A DNA stretch of 26,709 nucleotides from JANLTP01 sp031363055 (GCA_031363055.1 JANLTP010000172.1:1-26709), one strand, 5' to 3'. Counted from the first letter of the stretch, positions 15,275-23,023 are shown. The notes: generated by a model not told the origin, from the sequence alone. Numbers and translations: made by a program.

Positions 15275-15301
15275 TTATGCCGAGTACAGGGTTATGCGGA
15301 G
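15275..15301. repeat. Paired TTATGCCGAG / TTATGCGGAG motifs at the IS66 break point
   Basis: Two 10-mers differing by one base lie at 15275-15284 and 15292-15301, starting 17 bp apart and immediately after the tnpB break. No other copy occurs in the window. They look like the end of another element or a recombinase site; the family is not certain. Confidence 0.45.
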
Positions 15302-15452
15302 CCACTTCTGTGCTGAATGTGCATTCACTTTCCCCCATATTAGGCGACCGTATTCTGGAAGCAGTCGATTGCTCCAGCGATACGGCCCCCTTTGATTCTC
15401 TCCGTCCAGACAGGGTGCCCGGCAGAGATTCTCATTTCACGTCAATTGAATT

Positions 15453-16475
15453 TTATTGTGGTGGTTGCTTTGCATTGGCTTTCTGCTGGATCGCTTGGCA
15501 GCGCTCCATCAAAATTTCGAATGGCTCGGCGTCATCGAGGAATAAGCCGTCATCGACCATGTGTTGATAGTCGGTAGCCAATTTGGTCAACGCGCCGTCA
15601 TCAGGTACAAGCTGGAGCCCACCTGCGACCGCTGCGTGATAGTCGATGGTATCGCCGTGCGTGTTCTTTTCTGCAAAGAACACGCTCTTGTGATCGGCAA
15701 CTGCGCGGGCGAGGGCTTTGTCCGCGATGGCTGCGGCGGCGAAGCCGGCAGCATCCAGTCTCGTCACGTCGTGCCAGTGACGCGCGAAGCGGTCACCACC
15801 GCGAAACTCACCCTGCGCGCAAAAAACGTGAATCGCTGTAGCCTTCTCCCAAAAGGTGCGCTCGGCGCGCATCACCTGTGGTGTTGCAGTGGGAAACTCC
15901 ACCTCCTGCAAATACGCGGCCGCATCGCAGCGGACAGCGCGTGGTTCGCTGGGCTCGCCGGTAGAGCGGGCGCCGAACTCCAACATGACGGCGGGCGCGA
16001 CATAGCCGGTGCCGGTGGCCAGCGGTGTGTAGTCGATGAACACTTTGTCGCCCTCGGCCCGCACGGTTGCCGGCAAGCCGTTTTGCTCAAGATCGTGCTT
16101 GAGACGCGGCACGATCTCGGCGCCGACCCAGTCCGACAGGCGCGCACGAATCTCCTTGCTCCACTTTTTCTCCTGACTCTTGTTGGCCGGCAGTGGCGCA
16201 TCCGCATCACCCACCAGGTCGGCGGCGATGGCGCGGATGTCGTAAGTCAGGTCCACGTCTTCGGAGAAGCGCCGGATGACGCCATAGGCCTTCGACAAGG
16301 ACGTGCCGCCCTTGAATACCAGGTGGTTAGCGTATGGGCCGGCAAAGAGGTGCCGCAGGGACCAGACTACCCAAATGTCTTTTTCCAGCAGATGGGGCAG
16401 AAGGCCCGATGTGTTCGCTGCGAGGTCGAGCGCCTCCAAGCGTTCGGCGGTGGAAAGCTGGAAGAACTCAGCCAT
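15453..16475 (-). CDS. abiEii: AbiEii-type nucleotidyltransferase toxin
   Basis: The 340-aa product has the minimal nucleotidyltransferase motifs of AbiEii/MenT toxins: FKGGTSLSKAYG (res 54-65) and RFSEDVDLTYD (res 69-79), the Asp pair coordinating metal. A conserved basic region ERTFWEKATAIHVF and a helical C-terminal half follow. Relatives transfer nucleotides to acceptors (tRNA in the mycobacterial MenT members) and stop growth, giving abortive infection. The start overlaps the end of the antitoxin gene by eight bases, so the pair is translationally coupled. The length is normal for the family and no key residue is missing, so it should be active. Confidence 0.92.
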   Translation of the reverse strand: MAEFFQLSTAERLEALDLAANTSGLLPHLLEKDIWVVWSLRHLFAGPYANHLVFKGGTSLSKAYGVIRRFSEDVDLTYDIRAIAADLVGDADAPLPANKSQEKKWSKEIRARLSDWVGAEIVPRLKHDLEQNGLPATVRAEGDKVFIDYTPLATGTGYVAPAVMLEFGARSTGEPSEPRAVRCDAAAYLQEVEFPTATPQVMRAERTFWEKATAIHVFCAQGEFRGGDRFARHWHDVTRLDAAGFAAAAIADKALARAVADHKSVFFAEKNTHGDTIDYHAAVAGGLQLVPDDGALTKLATDYQHMVDDGLFLDDAEPFEILMERCQAIQQKANAKQPPQ

Positions 16476-17064
16476 GGGCCACCAGGGCGCTGATCTCTTG
16501 GGCCATCCAGGTCGGCAGGCGCGACCGCGCCGACGCGACTTCTTTCAGTTCGGACGGTGGCAGCTTGGCGCGCAGCTTTCGGATCGCTTCCCCGGCTTTT
16601 TCCGGGCCCAGCCAAGCCAGTGCCCGCACCACCTCGCCCGCAGCCCGCCCAGGAAAGATCAGTTGCCAAATCGGCGCGTGCCGAAACTCGACCATCTGAG
16701 CGCCCAATTTCAAGCGGCGGCTAGGGCCGGACGTGAGATAGACCGCTCGCATCGGCACCTGCGTGGTCAGGCCTAGCGCGTTGGCGGCGGCGGCGCCGTG
16801 CGACACGATGGTTTCTCCACGCTGGTTTGCCAAGCCCTCGACCATCTTGACGGCCGACGGCGCGCGGGTGCCGAAGCGGCTTTCGACGGGCAGGACATAG
16901 ATACCGCGGCCGGCACGTAACAGAGCGCCGCGCTGTACTAGGCGGGACAGTACTTGATCCACGGCTGCACGATTTCCCAGGTGCAACAGTTCTTTGGCGA
17001 CCAAAGGCGTGCCCTCCGGCGCTCCGGTGGCGTGTTCCAAGATTTGTTTGGCGAGGGTCTGCAT
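16468..17064 (-). CDS. abiEi: DUF6088/AbiEi-type antitoxin and autorepressor
   Basis: A 198-aa protein. The N-terminal winged-helix region (MQTLAKQILEHATG through LVQRGALLRAGRGIYVLP) should bind DNA. The rest (ETIVSHGAAAANALGLTTQV, then VYLTSGPSRRLKLGAQMVEF) matches the AbiEi / DUF6088 antitoxin fold. It should neutralise AbiEii and repress its own promoter; AbiE systems are known as type IV toxin-antitoxins with negative autoregulation. ATG 17064 has AGGAG at ideal spacing. The promoter and an inverted repeat lie directly upstream (17088-17129). Confidence 0.88.
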   Translation of the reverse strand: MQTLAKQILEHATGAPEGTPLVAKELLHLGNRAAVDQVLSRLVQRGALLRAGRGIYVLPVESRFGTRAPSAVKMVEGLANQRGETIVSHGAAAANALGLTTQVPMRAVYLTSGPSRRLKLGAQMVEFRHAPIWQLIFPGRAAGEVVRALAWLGPEKAGEAIRKLRAKLPPSELKEVASARSRLPTWMAQEISALVAHG

Positions 17065-17087
17065 GGCGATATCTCCTGACTGGTAGA

Positions 17088-17129
17088 ATTATGAGACTAT
17101 TTCTGACACTTTTCAAGTCCTAAGACTTG
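17088..17129 (-). promoter_or_regulatory. abiE promoter with overlapping inverted repeat
   Basis: Read on the reverse strand: -35 TTGAAA (17116-17111), 17-bp spacer, -10 CATAAT (17093-17088), each five of six to consensus, then a short leader with AGGAG before ATG 17064. An inverted repeat CAAGTC-CTAA-GACTTG (17114-17129) overlaps the -35 box and is the likely operator for AbiEi. Confidence 0.7.
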
Positions 17130-17165
17130 GAGACCAAAGCGCAACGAGCTTGATATTGGATAAAA

Positions 17166-17213
17166 AGATTGACGAATCTCGGAAATTGCACCAAGATTCG
17201 ATTGACGAATCTT
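17166..17213 (+). promoter_or_regulatory. Two repeated palindromic operators upstream of the XRE/ImmA module
   Basis: A 12-bp direct repeat ATTGACGAATCT occurs at 17168 and 17201, 33 bp apart (about three helical turns). Each copy sits in a palindrome: AGATT-GACG-AATCT (17166-17179), and the stronger 8-bp arms AAGATTCG (17193-17200) and CGAATCTT (17206-17213) with a 5-bp spacer. TTGACG at 17169 could be a -35 with a poor -10 at 17192. The second palindrome would then cover the -10 and start site, as for an autorepressor. The XRE protein encoded downstream is the natural candidate to bind here. Confidence 0.6.
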
Positions 17214-17227
17214 AAAAAGTGCACAAA

Positions 17228-17827
17228 ATGACCCTGCCAGCCCCAGCCACCTTCAATCCCGAGCTTTCCTCTGACCGCATGGAGGCCGTATCGCAATGGC
17301 TGCTGGATGAGCTCTATGCGACAGAAGACGACTTGTCCCGCCCGACTGACAACGGCTACACCCGTGGCTGCACCACCTTTGGGCGGCAGAGAAACCGGAT
17401 CATCGCGGAAGCACTGTCGGCGCGGCACGCATGGCTCGGCCTGCCGAACAGCAACAACGACATTGTTTTCAGCGTCGCTGGGGTTCCCTGCAGGTTCAGC
17501 AACGACGATCCGTCGAATCCGTCGAAAGATGCGGTACTGACGGCCAATCGCTATCAGTTGGACTTCCTGGAATTCGCGACCGATAGTGAACCCGCTCGTT
17601 TCTGTTTCATCATCGACAGGGGCCACGACGGCGCGGCCGAACCGCGAGTCGAGTTTCTCGGCTTTACGCCCAGCGGCGTGATCGCCTGTCGTTGGGTGTC
17701 GAACGTCGTGCGTGTGTTACGGGTGGAAGGTCAGCAGACCTTACCGCAACCCGTCGACGTGGCGAAGCCCCAAGTGGCACCGAAGCGGCGCGACGAAGGC
17801 GATGCCGCCTCCGAAGCAGTGCGATGA
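17228..17827 (+). CDS. Unknown protein coupled to XRE-ImmA/IrrE regulator
   Basis: The 199-aa product has no domain I can name with confidence. It is soluble, with an N-terminal helix (RMEAVSQWLLDELYATEDDL), a conserved-looking GYTRGCTTFGRQRNRI segment, a beta-rich middle (NDIVFSVAGVPCRF; RYQLDFLEF; RFCFIIDRG; VEFLGFTPSGVIACRWV) and a charged, Pro-rich, probably disordered tail. Its stop overlaps the next start as ATGA, so it is translationally coupled to the XRE-ImmA/IrrE protein. The pairing resembles two-gene toxin-antitoxin/defence units such as RosmerTA, but I cannot confirm homology. Start: ATG 17228; GTG 17219 is three codons upstream; neither has a clear Shine-Dalgarno sequence. Confidence 0.7.
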   Translation: MTLPAPATFNPELSSDRMEAVSQWLLDELYATEDDLSRPTDNGYTRGCTTFGRQRNRIIAEALSARHAWLGLPNSNNDIVFSVAGVPCRFSNDDPSNPSKDAVLTANRYQLDFLEFATDSEPARFCFIIDRGHDGAAEPRVEFLGFTPSGVIACRWVSNVVRVLRVEGQQTLPQPVDVAKPQVAPKRRDEGDAASEAVR

Positions 17828-18951
17828 GCGACTTCGTTGGAACCAATCTTCGGCTTATCCGCCTCTTCCACGATCTGTCGCTCACAGAGTTGGGGGAGCG
17901 GGTCGGGGTGTCGAAGCAGTTCCTCAGTCGTGTGGAGACCGGAGCCGAATCAGTTGCCGCTCCGCTTGAGAATTCGCTTGCCCAAGAACTGGATGTCCTA
18001 CCCGAATTTTTCTATCACCTCGATCCGAATCCGATCGCCGATGAGCAGTGCCACTTTCGTCGGCAACTGACGACCAAGGTTGTGTTGCGCCAGGTCGCGC
18101 GCGCGCGCGGCGAAATGCTCAAGCGCTTGGTGGGTGTGTTGGATGAGCACGTCGAGCTGCCCCACTACCAAGTGGGTGAGGCCGATCCAGAGTCTCCCGA
18201 GACGATCGAGCGCGCCGCCGAGAAATTCCGTTCGCTCTTTAGTCTCGGCCTGGGTCCGCTGAGCAATGTCACGCGCATTGCGGAGAACGCCGGTGCCGTG
18301 GTGATGAAGGTGCACGGCCTGGCAACCGAAATTGATGCCATTTCGTTCGCGACAAAGCGACCCTTGATCGCGTTGAACAGCTCTGGTCGTTCGGCATGTC
18401 GTGAGCGTTTTGGCATTGCTCACGAGTTGGGGCACTTTTCGCTGCATATCGGCGTCTTGACCGGCGACCGGCTAACCGAGACGCAGGCCAACCGTTTCGC
18501 CAGCGCGTTCCTGATGCCGCGAAGCACGTTCGCCAGCGAATGCAGACTGGCCATCCGTGGCACGCGTCTCAACTGGCCGGGCTTATCCGAATTGAAGTTG
18601 CGTTGGGGGGTGTCCAAGGCGGCGATAATTTTTCGCGGTCGGCAGCTTGGTATGTTTTCGGATGACCAGGCACGGGCGGGGTACATCGGACTCAATCGCC
18701 ATGGCGAAGCGGTGCAGGAGTCAGAGGACCATCTGATTGCGAACGAAGAGCCGGAGGTCATCGCTGAGAGCCTGAAGGTGATGAAGGAGCACTTTGGCGT
18801 GCCGCAGTCTGCCGTGGCACGTGAGATGCGCGTGCAGCCCAGCCTGTTGCAGGCGCTGCTGATGTCATCCAATTCGGAGAACGCCGACAATGTGGTGAGT
18901 TTCTTGAGTGCAGGCCGGAGTGTTCGTGCTATCCGTGACGGGGCGGCATGA
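17824..18951 (+). CDS. XRE helix-turn-helix plus ImmA/IrrE zinc metallopeptidase
   Basis: A 375-aa protein in two parts. Residues ~5-60 are an XRE helix-turn-helix (LRLIRLFHDLSLTELGERVG, then VSKQFLSRVETG). Residues ~150-290 are an ImmA/IrrE (DUF955) peptidase with the zinc motif HELGH (200-204, within RFGIAHELGHFSLH) and the helix carrying the third ligand, TETQANRFASAFLMP. Family members sense a signal (DNA damage, phage, radiation) and cleave a repressor or partner; examples are ImmA on ICEBs1 and IrrE on DdrO. The fused form can bind DNA and be the protease at once. ATG 17824 overlaps the previous stop (ATGA). A longer open frame from 17692 is spurious because it overlaps that gene. Confidence 0.93.
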   Translation: MSDFVGTNLRLIRLFHDLSLTELGERVGVSKQFLSRVETGAESVAAPLENSLAQELDVLPEFFYHLDPNPIADEQCHFRRQLTTKVVLRQVARARGEMLKRLVGVLDEHVELPHYQVGEADPESPETIERAAEKFRSLFSLGLGPLSNVTRIAENAGAVVMKVHGLATEIDAISFATKRPLIALNSSGRSACRERFGIAHELGHFSLHIGVLTGDRLTETQANRFASAFLMPRSTFASECRLAIRGTRLNWPGLSELKLRWGVSKAAIIFRGRQLGMFSDDQARAGYIGLNRHGEAVQESEDHLIANEEPEVIAESLKVMKEHFGVPQSAVAREMRVQPSLLQALLMSSNSENADNVVSFLSAGRSVRAIRDGAA

Positions 18952-19191
18952 TTCTGACTCATGCTGAGTCGTTGCAATTGCCGAGCAACACCTCGCTAGG
19001 CGAGGAAAGGACGTGTTGTCGGTACGTCTAATCTGCGGGCAGTACTTGGCGCTCGCGAACGTCGGTCCAGGTACGACCGAGAGGGTAAGCGCGCTCAGCG
19101 ATGAGCGCCAGCGTGATTGCGGCGGCTGCCGAGCAGTTGCGGCCGAAGCGCGAAAGTGCAAGATGATGTTCAGAGGAAGCGGAGGAGAAAA
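18952..19191 (+). other. 240-bp intergenic region with two hairpins before the PHP-SMC gene
   Basis: No gene is supported. Just after the ImmA/IrrE stop lies GACTCA-TGC-TGAGTC (18956-18970), and then CCTCGC-TAG-GCGAGG (18991-19005). Both are perfect 6-bp stems with 3-nt loops, neither followed by a T-run, so they are not classical terminators. A 21-codon ORF (19101-19166) ends before the PHP-SMC gene and may be chance. The region ends in a strong Shine-Dalgarno sequence GGAGG (19181-19185). Confidence 0.5.
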
Positions 19192-22100
19192 ATCAGCAAC
19201 TACAACCCAACGGGGTCGACGTGGAGAAAATGGGATCTCCATGTCCATACACCGTCCTCCATCGTTCAGAACTACGGTGGCAACACCGACGATGCCTGGG
19301 AGAGCTTCATTGCCGATCTCGAAAAACTGCCGCCGGATTTCAAGGTCATCGGCATCAACGACTACATTTTCGTCGATGGCTACGAGCGGGTGCTGAAAGC
19401 CAAGAAAGATGGCCGACTGACGAACATCGACCTGATTTTGCCGGTGATCGAATTGCGTCTCGACAAGTTCGCTGGTGTCGTGAAGAAGGATCAGGATGGG
19501 TCTTATTCTAGATCGGATTGGAACAGAATCAATTTACACATCATCTTTGATCAGCTCAATCCGGAAGTCATCCGCCAACAGTTTCTGAGTTCACTCGTTC
19601 AGTGTTACAGCCTCATTCCTGAAGCTGATCGGTTCAAGGCGAAATGGCAAGCGGTCATCACACCGGATAGTCTCACCCAGCTTGGGCAGATGATCATTGA
19701 TGCCGCACCGGCCGACAAGAAAGCCGACTACGGCAGTCCTCTGCAAGAGGGCTTCAACAATCTCTGTGTAAGTTTGGATTCTGTCCTCAGTGCGCTGAAA
19801 CGTCACGACCTGACTGACCGCTTTCTGCTTGCCGTCGGCAAGACAGAATGGGAAAACATGAAGTGGGACGATCAATCCATTGCGGAGAAGCGCAACGTCA
19901 TAAATTGCGTCGATCTCGTTTTCACCGCATCGGAAAATCCAGAAGCCTATGACAAGGCCCGAAAAAAACTGAGCGAAGCGAAGGTGCTGGATAGACTACT
20001 CGACTGCTCCGACGCCCACGCGCTCAGCAATGCGGAGAGCAAGGATCGAATTGGTCAGTGCTTTACATGGATCAAGGCCGACCCGACTTTTCAGGGCTTG
20101 CTGCAAGCGGTCACCGAGTTCGACCAGCGCGTATTCGTCGGCGATACGCCGCCGAAGCAGTTGTTGGTGGCGGGCAATAGAACGAAGTACGTGTCCTCAA
20201 TCACCGTAAGGAAGAAGGCTGGGCCGGCACTGGCGGATAGCTGGTTCGATGTTGAAGTTCCGCTGAATCACGATCTGGTGGCCATCATCGGCAACAAGGG
20301 CAGTGGCAAGAGTGCTCTGGCCGATGTAATCGCGCTCATCGGCGACACCAAGAATCACGAAAGCTTTTCATTTCTCAATGAAGAACGGTTCCGCGATCCG
20401 CGGAACAAATTGGCAGCGCATTTTGTCGGCACGTTGCGTTGGCATGATGGAACCGACGCCCAGAAGGATTTGCACGAGAGTCCCGCACCCTCCAGCGTCG
20501 AGCGGGTGAAGTATTTGCCGCAAAGCTATCTTGAGACCCTGTGCAACGAGTTGGCGGGCAGTGGCTCATCGACTTTCGATGGTGAGCTGCGCAAGATCAT
20601 CTACACACACGTTCCCGAAGAACAACGCATCGGTTTTCTGTCACTTGACGAACTTCTCGACTTCAAGATTTCGGAACTTGAGGCCGAGCGAAAGCAATTG
20701 GCTGATGAGCTTTCCAAGGTCAACGCAGAACTTGTCAGCGTCGAGCACAAGCTCTCCCCGGCGTTTCGCCAGTCGTTGGAGCAGCAACTCGACACCAAGA
20801 AAAAGGAATTGACTGCCTTGGAGGGCGCGCGGCCGACCGCTGTTGATGATCCGTTGGAATCGGACGCCGCAAAGCAAGAGACTGCCGCAGCGACAGCAAA
20901 GCTCGCAGAACTCGAAGCGACACTGAACGCTGTCAGGGACGAAGAACAGAAGGCGCGGCAGAAAAAGGCCGACGCGGTCAAGGGCGCTGCCCATGTGACC
21001 CGCATTCTCCAGGCGATCAAGAACCACCAAAAGAGTCACGAACAGTTCATTTCAGAGTTGGATGGCATGCTCGGTGAGGTGAGCTCGACATTGACGGCGA
21101 GTGAAATCGTCTCACTCACGGTCAACATCGCAGGAATCGAGCAACAGGGTCTTGCCTTCAAAACGGAATCCGACTCGCAGGACGTACTCCTCTCCGGTGT
21201 TGGCGATACGAATCTGCCTCGTCGGCGCGAGGCGGCCGAAGCCGCGATCAAGGTCATCAAGAGCCAACTTGGCGAGAAACAGCGCCTGTTCTTGGTCTAC
21301 AGAGCGCAATTGGTGCAGTGGGAGCGCGCCAAGGTCGAGTTGCAGGGTGACAAGGAAAAGATCAACAGCATCACCTGGTACACCGCCGAAATAGAAGCGT
21401 TGGACGCCTTGCCGACTCGTCGGCAACAGTTGAAGAGTGCACGCCTCGTCGTTGTTCGTCGTCTGCATGAGCAGATTGGCAAGGTTGTTGCCGAATACCG
21501 GACGCTCTATCAACCTGTGCAAGCCTTCGTGCAATCAACGGCAAGAATGGAAATGCCGTTGCCGCTCGACTTCGACGTGCGAATCGCGGAAGAAGGATTT
21601 CAGGAGCTATTCTTGGGGCGTATCAATCGGCAGACCCGCGGTAGTTTTTCAAGGATCGACGAAAGCAATCTGCTCGTTAGGGGCCTTCTCAAAGAGACCG
21701 ATTTCATGAATGTGGAAGCGGTCATCACATTCGTCGAAAGGATGGATGACATGCTGCATTTCGATCGGCGTGTCGAAGGCGTCAATCAGGCGGAACTGTC
21801 CGTCGTGGACCAGTTGCGGAAGGGAAACCGACCGGAGGAACTCTATGATCTCTTGTTTGGACTCGAATACTTGAAGCCGCAGTATTCGTTGACTTACGAC
21901 AAACAGGAAATTAGCCAGCTATCCCCAGGTGAGCGCGGCCTGCTTTTGCAGGTATTCTATCTATTGGTGGACAAGGATGACATTCCTCTAGTCATCGATC
22001 AGCCGGAAGAAAATCTGGACAACCAGACCATCTACAAGATTCTTGTGACGTGCGTCAAGACCGCGAAGCAGCGTCGGCAAGTCATCATGGTCACCCACAA

Positions 22101-22284
22101 CCCGAATCTCGCGGTGGTATGCGATGCCGAGCAGATCATTTGCGCTACGTGCGACAAGGTGAATAAGCGCTTCTCATATGTGAGTGGGGCTATCGAGTCC
22201 CCGGAGATCAAGGCGCGTGTCATAGAGATACTTGAAGGCACGGAGCCAGCTTTCGTGAATCGAAAGAAGAAGTACGGGTTATAG
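19192..22284 (+). CDS. PHP-domain plus SMC-like ATPase (TrlF / Ppl-type defence protein)
   Basis: About 1030 aa. Residues 11-280 form a PHP phosphoesterase-like domain: TWRKWDLHVHTPSS (His17, His19), GINDYIF near 55 and CSDAHAL near 273. An ABC/SMC-type ATPase follows: Walker A IIGNKGSGKSALAD (~364), a long coiled coil (~485-760), signature LSPGERG (~909), Walker B PLVIDQPEENLDN (~932) and H-loop MVTHNPNLAV (~966). This matches TrlF-family AAA-like ATPases and the architecture of the single-protein Ppl anti-phage system. The likely action is ATPase-gated cleavage of nucleic acid or nucleotides on infection. Start: GGAGG (19181-19185) sits six bases before ATC 19192, where relatives begin with Met-Ser-Asn; GTG 19156 and TTG 19117 are canonical but poorly placed alternatives. 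Confidence 0.9.
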   Translation: MSNYNPTGSTWRKWDLHVHTPSSIVQNYGGNTDDAWESFIADLEKLPPDFKVIGINDYIFVDGYERVLKAKKDGRLTNIDLILPVIELRLDKFAGVVKKDQDGSYSRSDWNRINLHIIFDQLNPEVIRQQFLSSLVQCYSLIPEADRFKAKWQAVITPDSLTQLGQMIIDAAPADKKADYGSPLQEGFNNLCVSLDSVLSALKRHDLTDRFLLAVGKTEWENMKWDDQSIAEKRNVINCVDLVFTASENPEAYDKARKKLSEAKVLDRLLDCSDAHALSNAESKDRIGQCFTWIKADPTFQGLLQAVTEFDQRVFVGDTPPKQLLVAGNRTKYVSSITVRKKAGPALADSWFDVEVPLNHDLVAIIGNKGSGKSALADVIALIGDTKNHESFSFLNEERFRDPRNKLAAHFVGTLRWHDGTDAQKDLHESPAPSSVERVKYLPQSYLETLCNELAGSGSSTFDGELRKIIYTHVPEEQRIGFLSLDELLDFKISELEAERKQLADELSKVNAELVSVEHKLSPAFRQSLEQQLDTKKKELTALEGARPTAVDDPLESDAAKQETAAATAKLAELEATLNAVRDEEQKARQKKADAVKGAAHVTRILQAIKNHQKSHEQFISELDGMLGEVSSTLTASEIVSLTVNIAGIEQQGLAFKTESDSQDVLLSGVGDTNLPRRREAAEAAIKVIKSQLGEKQRLFLVYRAQLVQWERAKVELQGDKEKINSITWYTAEIEALDALPTRRQQLKSARLVVVRRLHEQIGKVVAEYRTLYQPVQAFVQSTARMEMPLPLDFDVRIAEEGFQELFLGRINRQTRGSFSRIDESNLLVRGLLKETDFMNVEAVITFVERMDDMLHFDRRVEGVNQAELSVVDQLRKGNRPEELYDLLFGLEYLKPQYSLTYDKQEISQLSPGERGLLLQVFYLLVDKDDIPLVIDQPEENLDNQTIYKILVTCVKTAKQRRQVIMVTHNPNLAVVCDAEQIICATCDKVNKRFSYVSGAIESPEIKARVIEILEGTEPAFVNRKKKYGL

Positions 22285-22298
22285 CGGACTGTAACGAT

Positions 22299-22317
22299 CA
22301 GGGCCTGAGTAGCCCTG
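22299..22317 (+). terminator. Weak hairpin after the PHP-SMC gene
   Basis: CAGGGC-CTGAGTA-GCCCTG forms a perfect 6-bp stem with a 7-nt loop, 15 bp after the stop codon. There is no T-run, so intrinsic termination is doubtful; it may slow convergent transcription from the toxin-antitoxin genes. Confidence 0.3.
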
Positions 22318-22354
22318 GAATGGAACTGCTTGAGCATTTCGTCACCGTTATCGT

Positions 22355-22696
22355 CTAACCATGAACCGGAGTAGGCTCGGCCGGCACAACAGACAGACGC
22401 ATACCCACAGCATGGAGCACTGCCAGAAGCGTCTTGAGCGTCGGGTTGCCGCTCGGCGACAGCGCCCGATACAACGCCTCACGCGTGACGCCTGCCTCTT
22501 GTGCCACGTTCGCAAGCCCGCCATAGGCCTCGGCAACGTCGCGTAGCGCGAGCAGCCCGACGGCGCGATGCTCGGGATCGTCCAATTCTTCCAGCGCCGA
22601 TTTCAGATACTCGACCGCAAAGGCCCGATCAGTTCGCAGTTCGGCGATGGTCGCTTCGGTATGGGGAACCGAAGCGGCATGTTTACGATTGCTCAT
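22355..22696 (-). CDS. HigA-like addiction-module antitoxin
   Basis: The 113-aa product carries an XRE-like helix-turn-helix (YGGLANVAQEAGVTREALYR, then ALSPSGNPTLKTLLAVLHAVGMRLSV), the pattern of 'putative addiction module antidote' proteins paired with RelE-fold toxins. It should bind and inhibit the toxin encoded just upstream and repress the operon. Its ATG (22696) overlaps the toxin stop (TGA at 22695-22693). The gene order toxin-then-antitoxin is that of HigBA. Confidence 0.88.
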   Translation of the reverse strand: MSNRKHAASVPHTEATIAELRTDRAFAVEYLKSALEELDDPEHRAVGLLALRDVAEAYGGLANVAQEAGVTREALYRALSPSGNPTLKTLLAVLHAVGMRLSVVPAEPTPVHG

Positions 22697-23016
22697 GTGT
22701 TTCTCCGTTTCCAGTCCGACCAGTATTCCTTGGCCCGTTTGATGTCCGCGTCCTGCGTGCGCTTGTCGCCGCCGCAGAGCAGGATGACGAGCGTTGCACC
22801 ATGCTGCCCCAGATACACGCGATAGCCGGGACCCATGTCTTCACGCAACTCCAGCACGCCTTCGCCGACCGGCTTGATGTCGCCGAAGATGCCCAAGGAC
22901 ACCCGCCGAAAACGGATTTCCAGCTTGGCCCTGGCCCGCGCATCACGCATTCCGGCGAGCCAGTCGGTCAGTGGTACTTCGCCATCAAGGCGCTGATACC
23001 GGCGCACTTCAATCAT
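22693..23016 (-). CDS. RelE/HigB-like addiction-module toxin
   Basis: The 107-aa product begins MIEVRRYQRLDGEVPLTDWL and contains RARAKLEIRFRRVSLGIFGD, ELREDMGPGYRVYLGQHGAT and LVILLCGGDKRTQDADIKRA: the RelE/ParE-fold 'addiction module killer protein' pattern. HigB-type toxins cleave mRNA on the ribosome. The basic residues and C-terminal GGDKxTQ..DI segment expected for activity are all present, so it should be functional. GGAGG precedes ATG 23016. The pair stabilises the island against loss. Confidence 0.9.
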   Translation of the reverse strand: MIEVRRYQRLDGEVPLTDWLAGMRDARARAKLEIRFRRVSLGIFGDIKPVGEGVLELREDMGPGYRVYLGQHGATLVILLCGGDKRTQDADIKRAKEYWSDWKRRNT

Positions 23017-23023
23017 GCTGTAG

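Noticed and set aside
15561..16493. 310-codon forward ORF antisense to abiEii
   Set aside because: It lies wholly opposite a gene with clear nucleotidyltransferase motifs and shows no domain of its own.
17692..17823. Upstream extension of the XRE-ImmA/IrrE frame
   Set aside because: It overlaps the preceding coding gene in another frame; the ATGA-coupled ATG at 17824 gives the normal helix-turn-helix start.
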